From: JBCBAP01 sp038532435
Lineage (GTDB): Bacteria > Pseudomonadota > Alphaproteobacteria > Rhodobacterales > Rhodobacteraceae
Direction of reading: 5' to 3'
NCBI GenBank assembly: GCA_038532435.1
Contig: JBCBAP010000011.1
Span: 18,866-82,865 of the forward strand
DNA length: 64,000 nucleotides
Part shown: piece after piece, positions 8,318-16,827 of the stretch
Position numbering within the stretch: the stretch's first letter is position 1
Layout of the letters: every line of letters starts with the position of its first letter
Position numbers and translations under genes: made by a program
Notes under the pieces: model-generated
The model's input: the letters and a program-made list of their open reading frames with translations, nothing else
What the model was told of the DNA's origin: nothing
The model's database searches: none

Positions 8318-9615
8318 TCAAGAGGAGGCCCCGTCCCGCGCGGCGATCATCCCTGCGTAGTTCGCCTTCACGGTCTTTGTGTTCGGATGCTCCGGCCCGA
8401 GCGTTGCCTCGAGGATCACGATGGCCTGCTTGTAGAGCGGTTCCGCATCTTCATACCGCCCGGTGAGCCCGTAGAGCCCTGCGAGATTGTTGAGGTCGAT
8501 GGCGAAGTCCGGGTGCTTCGCGCCGATGGTGTTGCGGTCGATCTCGATGGCTTGGTTGTATCGCGGTTCCGCCTCGTCATAGCGCCCAGTGGCCTCGTAG
8601 AGNNNNNNNNNNNNNNNNNNNNNNNNNNNNNNNNNNNNNNNNNNNNNNNNNNNNNNNNNNNNNNNNNNNNNNNNNNNNNNNNNNNNNNNNNNNNNNNNNN
8701 NNTGGCTTGGTTGTATCGCGGTTCCGCCTCGTCATAGCGCCCAGTGGCCTCGTAGAGCCCTGCGAGATTGTTGAGGTGTGTGGCGAAGTTCGGGTGCTCC
8801 TCGCCGATGGTCTTACGGTCAATTTCGATGACCCGCTTGTAGATCAGTTCTGCCTCGTTATAACTCCCGGTGGCCCTGTAGAGTTCTGCGAGATTGTTGA
8901 GGCTCTCGACCTCTTCTGCCGACGCCTCGCCAAACTCTGCAATGGCGGCGTTCCGTTCGGCGATGGAGAGCGCTTCAGCCTCGGAGTAGTTGCCAACTCG
9001 CTCGGCATAGTCCGCGGCTTTATTCAACGACTTCCAAGATGACCTCAGCCGTGCTGCGTCGGCGAAATGGCGTGCGGCGTCGTGCCAGCGGACCTGTTGC
9101 TCGGCGATCTCACCCAGCGCAAACTCCGCATCGGCCTTGCGCATCACAGCGATGTCCGCCGCCGCAGAGATCCGTTCGAACGCATCCTGCGCCGTGTCGA
9201 GGTCGCCATCGTTGAGCGCTGCACGGGCCGCGTCCGCATCGGGGCCCGGCGCGTTGCCGATCCGGGACTTGAGGTCGGCTATGGTGGCCCTCAGTTCGGC
9301 GACGGTCTCGTCCTTGTCCGCAACCCGTGCCCGGAGCGCATCAAGCTCCGCGAGGAGGAGTGCGCGCGTCTCATGCCCCTGAGCCTCCGCCAGTTCCTGC
9401 TCAAGTACTTTGATCCGTTCAACGAGATAGTCGAACGCCCGATCTGCGCCATCACCGAGCGGTGGGTCCGGATTGGGAGGCGGCGGCTTGGATCCTTCCG
9501 GAAACCATCTTGTCCAGATCGCCCAGGCTGCGCCGCCAGCGATGACGACGAACCCAAGGAGTGCCGCGATATCTGGGCGGGCGAGCCATTCTCCAAAACC
9601 GATGATCTCGTCCAC
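8318..9615 (-). CDS. membrane-anchored coiled-coil TPR protein, interrupted by assembly gap
   Basis: The protein starts at GTG 9615 with one membrane segment (about residues 15-37), a Pro-rich linker, a coiled coil (about 60-115), a solute-repeat-like region, then kinesin-light-chain-type TPRs of 42 aa (LNNLAGLYEATGRYDEAEPR). A run of 100 N at 8603-8702 breaks the array. Translation left of the gap continues the TPRs in another phase and ends at the stop 8318-8320 (...ARDGASS). The phase change comes from the arbitrary gap length, not from mutation. TPR arrays mediate protein-protein contacts; the partner is unknown. Its membrane anchor suggests a cytoplasmic or periplasmic scaffold. Confidence 0.8.
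8548..8757. repeat. 126-bp TPR repeat units flanking the N gap
   Basis: The 55 bp at 8548-8602 are identical to those at 8703-8757 on the other side of the gap. Corresponding positions in neighbouring units are 126 bp apart (8422 to 8548 and 8703 to 8829), giving a 42-codon tandem period. Near-identical units explain why the assembly broke here. Confidence 0.85.
8603..8702. other. assembly gap (100 N)
   Basis: Exactly 100 N, a usual placeholder for unknown length. The repeat period and the reading frames on either side both fit a true length of 71 bp, or 71 plus a multiple of 126. Confidence 0.99.
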
Positions 9616-9666
9616 GCCAATCCACTCTACTCAACGGCGCAAGATTAGCTCAGCGGTGAGGATGCG

Positions 9667-10272
9667 TCACTCCCCCGGGCGTTTCAGCTCGAACACCTCG
9701 CGCACGGCGGTGTAGTCGCGATAGCCGAGGCGGGAAAGGGGGATGTAACGGGTGACATCGAAACGGCCATCGACCACGCAGTCGTTGCGCAGGTGTATTC
9801 CCGTAACCTCCCCGATCACCATAACGTTTGCCTCTCCGGGCAGATCCACGACCTTCCAGAGCTTGCATTCGAGGCTCGCCGGAGCTTCGGCTACGCGGGG
9901 GGCTGCGATGGTTTCGCAGGGGGCCTTGGTCAGGCCCGAGATCTCGAATTCGTCCTCGCCCTTGCCGTAGAACCCGGCGCTTGCATTCATCGCGTCGGTC
10001 AGCGCCTCGCTCACGATATTGGCGCAGAAGACACCGGTGGCGCGGACGTTGGCGACGCTGTCCTTCGCGTGCGGCTGGTCGGGCTTGCCGCCGGTGCTGG
10101 AGAACATGACCATGGGCGGTGCGTCCGCCAGCGCGTTGAAGAACGAGTAGGGTGCGAGGTTGGCCACCCCCGCCTCATCCACCGTGGAAATCCAGCCGAT
10201 GGGCCGGGGCGTCACGATCGCCTTGAACGGATTGTGCGGCAGGCCGTGGCCGTCGGCGGGGCGGTAGAACAT
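9667..10272 (-). CDS. flavin reductase-like FMN-binding split-barrel protein
   Basis: A 201-aa protein of the DIM6/NTAB flavoprotein group. The N-terminal stretch NPFKAIVTPRPIGWISTVD, followed by NLAPYSFFNALADAPPMVMF, is the typical FMN-binding pattern; SLECKLWKVVDLP and VIGEVTGIHL follow. The ATG at 10272 (MFYRPADGHGLP) has a GGAG site eight bases upstream and fits family N-termini better than the longer frame starting at 10326. Some members reduce flavins for partner monooxygenases, but none is next to it. Substrate unknown. Confidence 0.88.
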   Translation of the reverse strand: MFYRPADGHGLPHNPFKAIVTPRPIGWISTVDEAGVANLAPYSFFNALADAPPMVMFSSTGGKPDQPHAKDSVANVRATGVFCANIVSEALTDAMNASAGFYGKGEDEFEISGLTKAPCETIAAPRVAEAPASLECKLWKVVDLPGEANVMVIGEVTGIHLRNDCVVDGRFDVTRYIPLSRLGYRDYTAVREVFELKRPGE

Positions 10273-10424
10273 CGCTTGCTCCAAAACTCTTTGCGGGCGC
10301 TCAAGCCTCGTGCTACCGGAGTGCACTGCCGGAATAAAGGACGGACATCATGGGCTTCGCGCGGAACCGACGAGGGTAGCTTTCCAGCCCGCCCCTGCCA
10401 GCCTGCCGATCCGAGACCCATGCC

Positions 10425-10904
10425 ATGTTCCGACTCTCTCCCGAAATGCCGGAGGACGCCTACGAGGTCGAACTCCTCTACGATCTGTGCTTTGCGCCCG
10501 GGCGCACGGCGCTGAGCTCCTACCGGTTGCGGGAGGGGCCACCGGTGGCCGAGCTCTGCACCGTGGCACGGGACGAGTATGACGTTATGTCCGGAGCGAT
10601 CCGCTACTGGCCGGTGGAGATCGGTACAGCACCCGCGCTGCTTCTCGGCCCGATTGCGGTGCACCCTGTGCGGCAGGGCGAGGGGTTGGGCGGGCTGCTT
10701 ATCGAAACGACGCTGGAGCGGGCGGAGGCGCTTGGCTGGGCCCGGGTGCTTCTGGTCGGTGACGAGCCCTACTACCGCCGTTTCGGGTTCGAGAAGGTGC
10801 CGGTGCTGTTCCCGCCACCGACGAACCCGGACCGGGTGCTTGGCTGCTGCGTCAATGGAAGCCTCCCGTTCGAACCGGCGGAGGTCCGGTCCACCACCCG
10901 CTGA
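10425..10904 (+). CDS. GNAT family N-acetyltransferase
   Basis: A 159-aa GCN5-related acetyltransferase, close to the YhbS-type group. The acetyl-CoA-binding motif A is visible as GPIAVHPVRQGEGLGGLLIE, followed by RVLLVGDEPYYRRFGFE, the characteristic motif B end. The acceptor substrate cannot be told from sequence. It is divergent from the flavin reductase-like gene and 82 bp upstream of the frameshifted hydrolase. Confidence 0.88.
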   Translation: MFRLSPEMPEDAYEVELLYDLCFAPGRTALSSYRLREGPPVAELCTVARDEYDVMSGAIRYWPVEIGTAPALLLGPIAVHPVRQGEGLGGLLIETTLERAEALGWARVLLVGDEPYYRRFGFEKVPVLFPPPTNPDRVLGCCVNGSLPFEPAEVRSTTR

Positions 10905-10986
10905 AGCGATGGACGTGCCGCGCGGTATCGACCCGATCATGCGCGGTCGCTAGTTTGAACGCGCATTGGTGAGGAGTGCTGGTCGG

Positions 10987-11872
10987 ATGCCAAGCCCGGA
11001 AAGCATAAAAGCGCGGCGTGCGCTGCGGAAGGAAACTGTCGATCCGTCCGTATCGCTCGCGGATGAACGGACCGGGTGGGACGCGGTCTGCACAGAGCTG
11101 CCGATTGCGCCCGGGCGTCAGGCCGGAAATGGTGGAGATCTGCGGCGTTCCGGCGGCGCAACTCACGCCCGCGGGCCCACAGGATGCACCGCTCATCGTC
11201 TACGCCCATGGCGGTGGCCTTGTGGCGGGATCGATCCCCACCCACCGCGCCTTTGCCTCGCGGATCGCTGCGGCGACCGGATGCCAGGTGATCCTGCCCG
11301 CGTATCGGTTACTGCCCGAGCATCCGCTTTCCATCCCCAGTGATGACCTGATCGCGGTCACGCGGGATGTGGTGGCGCGACTGGAGGATCGGAAGAGGCG
11401 GGTCTTTCTGGGAGGGGACAGTTCCGGAGCGGGCCTTGCGATCAGCTCGATGGTCAGGCTGAAGGATGAGCATGACATCCTGCCTGCGGGGTTCTTCGCG
11501 ATCTCCGGTGCGTTCGATGCGACGCTTTCCGGGGAGAGCATCCGGACGCGGGATCGGGAAGATCCGGTCCTGTCTGAAGCGGTCCTGCGGCACTGGCAGT
11601 CCCAGCTTGGCGGCTTCGATCTTGCGGATCCGATGATCTCGCCCCTGTTCGCAGACCTGAGCGGGCTGCCGCCCGCGCTTCTCCTGGTCGGGGAGGACGA
11701 GGTCTGGCTAGATGATTCAGTTCGGCTTCACGCGAAGCTGACCGCGGCGAACATTCCGAGCGATCTGCGGATCTTCGACGGGATGTGGCATGTCTGGCCA
11801 ATGACCGAAGGGTTGCCGGAATCGGAGGAGGCTTTGTCGCTGATTGCAGAGTTCATACAGCGGCACAGGTGA
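10987..11872 (+). CDS. HSL-family alpha/beta hydrolase, apparently frameshifted
   Basis: The body of the protein reads in one frame and has the hormone-sensitive-lipase features: oxyanion motif AHGGGLVAGS, nucleophile motif GGDSSGAGLA, acid loop LLVGEDEVWLDDS, and a final His in GMWHVWP. The expected N-terminus (MPSPESIKARRALRKE through ERTGWDAVCTELPIAPG) reads in a different frame from ATG 10987, which follows a GAGGAG site. Skipping one base near 11116, in the GC-rich string 11107-11119, joins the two into a family-like protein. This is either a real +1 mutation or a draft-sequence error. Internal starts would give a protein lacking about 40 residues of the cap. Confidence 0.72.
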
Positions 11873-11875
11873 CCG

Positions 11876-14146
11876 TCAGACCCTCGTGATTGCGCCGCGC
11901 TCCCGAAGCCACGCCTCCGCCGCCGGTCGCACGGACTGCACGCCGCTCAGGCAGGCCTCGTCGATCACTGCGCGGAACGCGCGAATGTCGATCTGTCGGA
12001 TCAGGTGCTTGACCGGGCCGATCGAGGCCGGTCGCATGGACAGGGTGCGCAGGCCCATCGCGGTGAGACACGCGGCCTCGAGCGGTCGGCCCGCATCCTC
12101 GCCACAGAAGCTCACCGGCGTGCCCGCGGTGGCGCAACGCTCCACGATCTGCCGGATGAACGTGAGAAAGCTCACGTTCAGCGTGTCATAGCGGCGCCGG
12201 ACGCGCTCGTTTTCCCGGTCCGCGGCAAAGAAGAACTGCTTCAGATCGTTGCCGCCGATTGACAGGAAATCCGTCAGCTCGAAGAACTGGCCGGGAGCAA
12301 AGGCGAGGCTCGGCGTTTCCAGCATCGCCCCGATCTTGAGATCGGAGGGGACGGTATGGCCCATCGCCTCTTCCCGCGCGAACTCATCGAGCACGATCTG
12401 GCGCGCCGCCTTGAACTCCTCGAACTGCGCTACCATCGGGAACATGACCAGCAGCGGACGCCCCTCTGCCCCCCGCAGCAGGCTCTGTATCTGCATGCGC
12501 ATCACGCCGCGGCGGTCGAGGCCGACGCGGATCGCGCGCCAGCCGAGCGCGGGGTTGGGCTCTTCCTGCGGCTTCAGATAGGGCAGCACCTTGTCCGATC
12601 CGATGTCGAGCGTGCGGAAGATGACGGGCCTGCCACGGGCCGCGTTCATGATCCGGGAATAGAGGGCGGCCTGCTGGGCGCGCTTGGGCACGCTGGCGCG
12701 GATGAGAAATTGCAGCTCGGTCCTATAGAGACCGACGCCCTCGGCACCCGAGCTCTCAAGGCTGGGAAGGTCGGCCATGAGCCCCGCATTCATGTGCAGG
12801 GCCACGGTCGTTCCGCAGGTCCCGCAGGCGGGCAGGTCCCGCAGGGCGCTGTACTGCTCCTGCGCCTCCGCCCGCATCGCGAGCTTCTCGAGGAACGCGG
12901 AGCGGACCGTATCCTCGGGCCGCAGGTGCACGATGCCGCTGTCCCCGTCCACGAGAATCGGGTCGCCGTCGAGCGCCTCCCGTGTCACCTTCTGCGCCTG
13001 CACCACAAGCGGGATCGCGAGCGCCCGGGCCACGATAACCGCGTGGGAGCTGACCGCACCTTCCTCCAGCACGACGGCCTTCAACCGGGTGCCATAGTCC
13101 AGCAGCTCTGCCGGGCCAAGGTTGCGCGCGACCAGCACCGCGTCCGCGGGCAGGGCGCTCGCCCCCGTCTTGCGCCCCGACAGGATGCGCAGCAGCCGGT
13201 TTGAGAGATCGTCGAGGTCGCTCAGGCGTTCCCTTAGGTAGGCGTCGGTCGCGCGGGCCATCTTCGTCCGCGTGGCGGACTGTTCCTTTTCAACGGCCAC
13301 CTCCGCGGCGAGGCCATTGTCGATGCCCGCCTCGATCCGGGCGATCCAGCCCTTGTCGCGGGCGAAGAGTCGGTATGTCTCCAGCACATCCCGCGCCTCG
13401 CTCGCGTCATCGACGGCGTCATGGTCGACCATCTCGTCGACCTCCCGCCGCAGCGTGTGCAGTGCCGCGTGCAAACGCCGCCGCTCCGCTTCCGGATCGT
13501 CGGTCACAGGATTGGTGACGACGATCTGCGGCTCATGCAGGACGACCGTGCCCGCCGCGGCCCCCTCTTGGCCCACGACCGCCTGGATGAAGATCGGGCG
13601 CGAGTGGGGGCGGACCTGCGCCATGGGACCATCACCGAGGAAGGCGCCGAGCTCCGCCATCTCCGCGATAACCATCGCGATGACCTCGAGGCCATGGACA
13701 TCATCCTCGGAGTAGGCGCGGGCCTCCCGATCCTGCACAACGAGAACGCCAAGTGCCTCCCCGAGGCGTTGCACGGGTACCCCGAGGAAGGAGGAGAAGA
13801 CCTCCTCCCCGGTTTCGGCGAAGTAGCGGAAACCCCTGGTGTTCGGCGCATCGGCGGTGTTGATCGGCGTACCGCTTTCCGCCACGCGACCGACGAGCCC
13901 CTGCCCCATGCGCATGCGGGTCTGGTGCACCGCCTCCGGGTTCAGACCCTCCGTCGCACAGAGCTCGAGCGTCCGACCATCGCGCTTGAGATACACGGAG
14001 CACACGGCCGTCTCCATCGTGCCGGCGATCAGCCGGACGATGCGGTCCAAACGCTCCTGCCCTCCCGCGCCGGATGCCATGGCATCGCGCAGTTTCTGCA
14101 GCAGCACCCGGGAGGTCGCTCCTCGGATGGGGCTGGCCGGGGTCAT
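11876..14146 (-). CDS. ptsP: phosphoenolpyruvate-protein phosphotransferase PtsP (EI-Ntr)
   Basis: A 756-aa enzyme I of the nitrogen phosphotransferase system, which passes phosphate from PEP to NPr. It has an N-terminal GAF domain (about residues 20-150), an enzyme I N-domain, the phospho-His swivelling domain with the active-site motif SHAVIVARALAIP, and a TIM-barrel PEP-binding domain (EGVGLYRTELQFLIR, SFCGEDAGRPLEAACLTAMG). The start MTPASPIRG lies right after the lysC stop (4-bp gap), an arrangement common in alphaproteobacteria. It acts in the cytoplasm and links nitrogen/carbon status to transport and regulation. Confidence 0.95.
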   Translation of the reverse strand: MTPASPIRGATSRVLLQKLRDAMASGAGGQERLDRIVRLIAGTMETAVCSVYLKRDGRTLELCATEGLNPEAVHQTRMRMGQGLVGRVAESGTPINTADAPNTRGFRYFAETGEEVFSSFLGVPVQRLGEALGVLVVQDREARAYSEDDVHGLEVIAMVIAEMAELGAFLGDGPMAQVRPHSRPIFIQAVVGQEGAAAGTVVLHEPQIVVTNPVTDDPEAERRRLHAALHTLRREVDEMVDHDAVDDASEARDVLETYRLFARDKGWIARIEAGIDNGLAAEVAVEKEQSATRTKMARATDAYLRERLSDLDDLSNRLLRILSGRKTGASALPADAVLVARNLGPAELLDYGTRLKAVVLEEGAVSSHAVIVARALAIPLVVQAQKVTREALDGDPILVDGDSGIVHLRPEDTVRSAFLEKLAMRAEAQEQYSALRDLPACGTCGTTVALHMNAGLMADLPSLESSGAEGVGLYRTELQFLIRASVPKRAQQAALYSRIMNAARGRPVIFRTLDIGSDKVLPYLKPQEEPNPALGWRAIRVGLDRRGVMRMQIQSLLRGAEGRPLLVMFPMVAQFEEFKAARQIVLDEFAREEAMGHTVPSDLKIGAMLETPSLAFAPGQFFELTDFLSIGGNDLKQFFFAADRENERVRRRYDTLNVSFLTFIRQIVERCATAGTPVSFCGEDAGRPLEAACLTAMGLRTLSMRPASIGPVKHLIRQIDIRAFRAVIDEACLSGVQSVRPAAEAWLRERGAITRV

Positions 14147-14150
14147 CGGA

Positions 14151-15398
14151 TCAGGCTTTCTCCAGCTCGAAGGCGTCGTGCAGGGCCTGCACGGCAAGCT
14201 CCATGTACTTCCGGTCCACCAGCACAGAGACCTTGATCTCCGACGTGGTGATGACCTTGATGTTCACGCCCTCATCTTTCAGCGCGGTAAACATTTTCGA
14301 GGCGACGCCCGCGTGGGAACGCATGCCGATCCCGACGATGGAAACCTTCGCCACCTCCGGATCCACGATCAGCTCCGGGAAGTCGATCTCACCGCGCGTC
14401 TTCGCGTCATCGAGCGCCTTCTGCGCCCGCGGAACCTCGTCCACCGGGCAGGAGAAGGTCATGTCCGTGAACCCTTCCTCGGAGATGTTCTGGATGATCA
14501 TGTCCACGTTCACACCCGCTTCCGCCAGCGGGCCGAAGATCGCGGCCGCGACCCCGGGCTTGTCCGCCACGTTGAGGAGCGTCACCTTCGCCTCGTCCCG
14601 GACATAGGCCACGCCGCTGACAACATTCGATTCCATGATCTCATCCTCATCGCAGACGAGCGTGCCTGGCTCGTCGGAAAAACTTGAGCGCACGGCGAGC
14701 CGCACCTTGTAACGCATCGCCAGCTCGACGGAGCGGGTCTGGAGCACCTTGGCTCCGAGAGAAGCAAGCTCCAGCATCTCCTCATAGGCGATCTTTTCGA
14801 GCTTGCGCGCCTTCGACGTGATGCGCGGGTCGGTGGTGTAGACACCATCCACGTCCGTGTAGATATCACACCGCTCCGCCCCCAATGCTGCGGCGAAGGC
14901 GACGGCCGTGGTGTCGGACCCGCCCCGGCCGAGCGTGGTGGTCCGGCCCTCCGGACTGATCCCCTGGAACCCGGCGATCACCGCGTGAGTGCCTTCCGCG
15001 AACTTCGCGTTCAGGTTCTCGGTCCCGATATCCTCGATCCGCGCGATGCCGTGCGCCGCGGTGGTGCGGACCGGCACCTGCCATCCCTGCCAGGAGCGGG
15101 CGGGCACGCCCATTTCCTGCAGGGTCAGGGCCATCAGGCCGCTGGTGACCTGTTCCCCCGAGGCGACGACCGCGTCATATTCCCGCGCATCGTAGAAGCC
15201 GGGATGGTTCGCACCCTCCGGCTTCGCCGCGTCCCGCACCCAGCCGACCAGCTCGTTGGTCTTGCCCGACATCGCGGAGACGATCACGGCGACTTCATAG
15301 CCGGCGTCGACCTCTTTTTTCACCTTCAAGGCGGCATTGCGAATACGGGGGAGGTCGGCGACGGAGGTGCCGCCGAACTTCATGACCAAACGGGGCAT
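14151..15398 (-). CDS. lysC: aspartate kinase
   Basis: A 415-aa aspartokinase, the first enzyme of the Lys/Thr/Met pathway. The catalytic domain starts with LVMKFGGTSVADLPRI and contains TTLGRGGSDTTAVAFAAALGA. Two C-terminal ACT domains follow (VADKPGVAAAIFGPLAEAGV and the VSIVGIGMRSHAGVASKMF block), which usually give allosteric control by end-product amino acids. It is the promoter-proximal gene of the lysC-ptsP pair, divergent from the VOC gene. Confidence 0.96.
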   Translation of the reverse strand: MPRLVMKFGGTSVADLPRIRNAALKVKKEVDAGYEVAVIVSAMSGKTNELVGWVRDAAKPEGANHPGFYDAREYDAVVASGEQVTSGLMALTLQEMGVPARSWQGWQVPVRTTAAHGIARIEDIGTENLNAKFAEGTHAVIAGFQGISPEGRTTTLGRGGSDTTAVAFAAALGAERCDIYTDVDGVYTTDPRITSKARKLEKIAYEEMLELASLGAKVLQTRSVELAMRYKVRLAVRSSFSDEPGTLVCDEDEIMESNVVSGVAYVRDEAKVTLLNVADKPGVAAAIFGPLAEAGVNVDMIIQNISEEGFTDMTFSCPVDEVPRAQKALDDAKTRGEIDFPELIVDPEVAKVSIVGIGMRSHAGVASKMFTALKDEGVNIKVITTSEIKVSVLVDRKYMELAVQALHDAFELEKA

Positions 15399-15552
15399 GG
15401 CCGGTCCTGACGTGACTTAGGTTGCAATCCGCGCCGTCTTTAGCCCGCGCAGGGGCAGGTCGCAAGGGAGGGGCGGGCAATCAGACCCTGTTGGACCGGA
15501 TCACCCGGTCGCTGATATGCTCACGTGGCATTTCTTGAGCAGAGGACCGCCG

Positions 15553-15933
15553 ATGATCGCCCAACACATCCGCACCCCGGGGATCATCCTCGGCACGGAA
15601 CGTCTCGACGCCTGTCTGCGTTTTTATCGGGACACGATTGGTCTGCCCGTCTGGTTTGAAAAGCCGGGTCTCGTCTGTCTGCGCTTCGGCGACGGCTATC
15701 TGATGATCGAGGGCGGCGGGGTGGCCAACGAGGGCCGAAAATCCAACGCGCAGAACCCCACAATGCTCCGCTTCAACGTTGATGATGTGGATGCGGCGGC
15801 GCAACGGCTGGAGGAAGCCGGGGTCAAGGTGGCCGTCACCCAGTATGCCTGGGGAAGGGTCGGCACGTTCATCGATCCTGACGGCAATGCCTGTGAACTG
15901 AAGGACGCGGATGATCCTTTCTTCGCCACCTGA
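15553..15933 (+). CDS. VOC family (glyoxalase/dioxygenase-fold) protein
   Basis: A 126-aa single vicinal-oxygen-chelate domain: IILGTERLDACLRFYRDTIG at the start, MLRFNVDDVDAAAQRLEEAG in the middle and the final FIDPDGNACELKDA, which carries the usual Glu metal ligand. ATG 15553 has an AGAGGA site and is chosen over an upstream in-frame start. Substrate is unknown; such single-domain proteins include glyoxalase I-like, fosfomycin-resistance-like and uncharacterised members. Confidence 0.88.
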   Translation: MIAQHIRTPGIILGTERLDACLRFYRDTIGLPVWFEKPGLVCLRFGDGYLMIEGGGVANEGRKSNAQNPTMLRFNVDDVDAAAQRLEEAGVKVAVTQYAWGRVGTFIDPDGNACELKDADDPFFAT

Positions 15934-15942
15934 GCGAACCGG

Positions 15943-16827
15943 TCACGGCCCCCGGCAGGGATCTTCCTCCAGGATGTCACCGCAGGGATAGATGGCGTTG
16001 AGCGCAAGGATCGCCTGTAGCGCCGCGGACGGCGCACGTTCCGGAAAGTGCGTCTGGAAGAGCTGCCGGGCGGTGCCGTCTGAAAACAGCCGGAAGATCC
16101 GGGACTGCAGGAACACCGCAAGGTCCGGCCGCCGCGGTGCGGTGGCGAGCGCGTAGGCCTCGTAGGAAAACGTCACGTTCTCGCTGTCGACCACGTCCTC
16201 GCAGCCCGATACGCCGCTTTCGGTCGCGTCCGCGAGCATCGCACGGATGATGTCGAGATCGCCGAAGTAGTATTCGAACTCAGCGGCACAGATGCGGGCG
16301 ATCCCTTCCTCGTGGCTGGACACATCCTCGTCGCGGATGATGCGGCGGCCCTTGAGCGACTTTACCCGTCCCTGCTGTATGGCGATGTTGACCGCCGCTG
16401 GAGCGGTGGTCTCAGCCAGCGAGCCGACGATCGTGTCGCCGCCCACCGCGGCAGGATTGCGCAGGTAGCCGACACCGGAGGCGAAGACGAGGTTGGTGAA
16501 CAAAAACTCGTTTGCCCGGTCCATGGTGACGGAGGTGGGGTCGCACAGGATGTCGATCCGGTCTTCGGGGGAGGTGGAGCGCAGCTTCCCGAAACGTTCC
16601 TTCGACTTGACCCAGACAACCTCGATCCTCTTGTCCGTCACCCGTGGGTCGAAGGCGCGGACGCAGAGCTGGGCGAGAAACCCGTTCACGCCCAGCGCCG
16701 CCGCTGGATCCTCGAAGGAGAAGGGTTTTGCGTCCTTCCGGAAGCCGATCCGGATGGTCTCTTCCTGCGTCAGTGCGGGTGCGGCACCCAGCAGGACGGC
16801 GAGTGCCGCACCGATCAGCCGCCTCAC
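15943..16827 (-). CDS. solute-binding protein of the amino-acid transporter type (PBP2-like)
   Basis: A 294-aa exported protein with a signal peptide (about residues 1-20, ending ALTQ) and the bilobed SBP family 3 pattern: IRIGFRKDAKPFSFEDP, DILCDPTSVTMDRANEFLFT, and two lobes with several Cys residues (C in LCVRAF, ICAAEF, SGCEDVV, YPCGD). The GTG start overlaps the stop of the upstream large membrane-protein gene (GTGA), so they are translationally coupled. No ABC permease or ATPase is near. With this partner a sensory role seems as likely as transport. Confidence 0.8.
   Translation of the reverse strand: MRRLIGAALAVLLGAAPALTQEETIRIGFRKDAKPFSFEDPAAALGVNGFLAQLCVRAFDPRVTDKRIEVVWVKSKERFGKLRSTSPEDRIDILCDPTSVTMDRANEFLFTNLVFASGVGYLRNPAAVGGDTIVGSLAETTAPAAVNIAIQQGRVKSLKGRRIIRDEDVSSHEEGIARICAAEFEYYFGDLDIIRAMLADATESGVSGCEDVVDSENVTFSYEAYALATAPRRPDLAVFLQSRIFRLFSDGTARQLFQTHFPERAPSAALQAILALNAIYPCGDILEEDPCRGP

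Noticed and set aside
8416..8602. Ser/Thr/Arg-rich tail of the TPR protein read straight through the gap
   Set aside because: It arises from reading the wrong phase after the 100-N placeholder; the correct phase continues TPR repeats to the stop at 8318.
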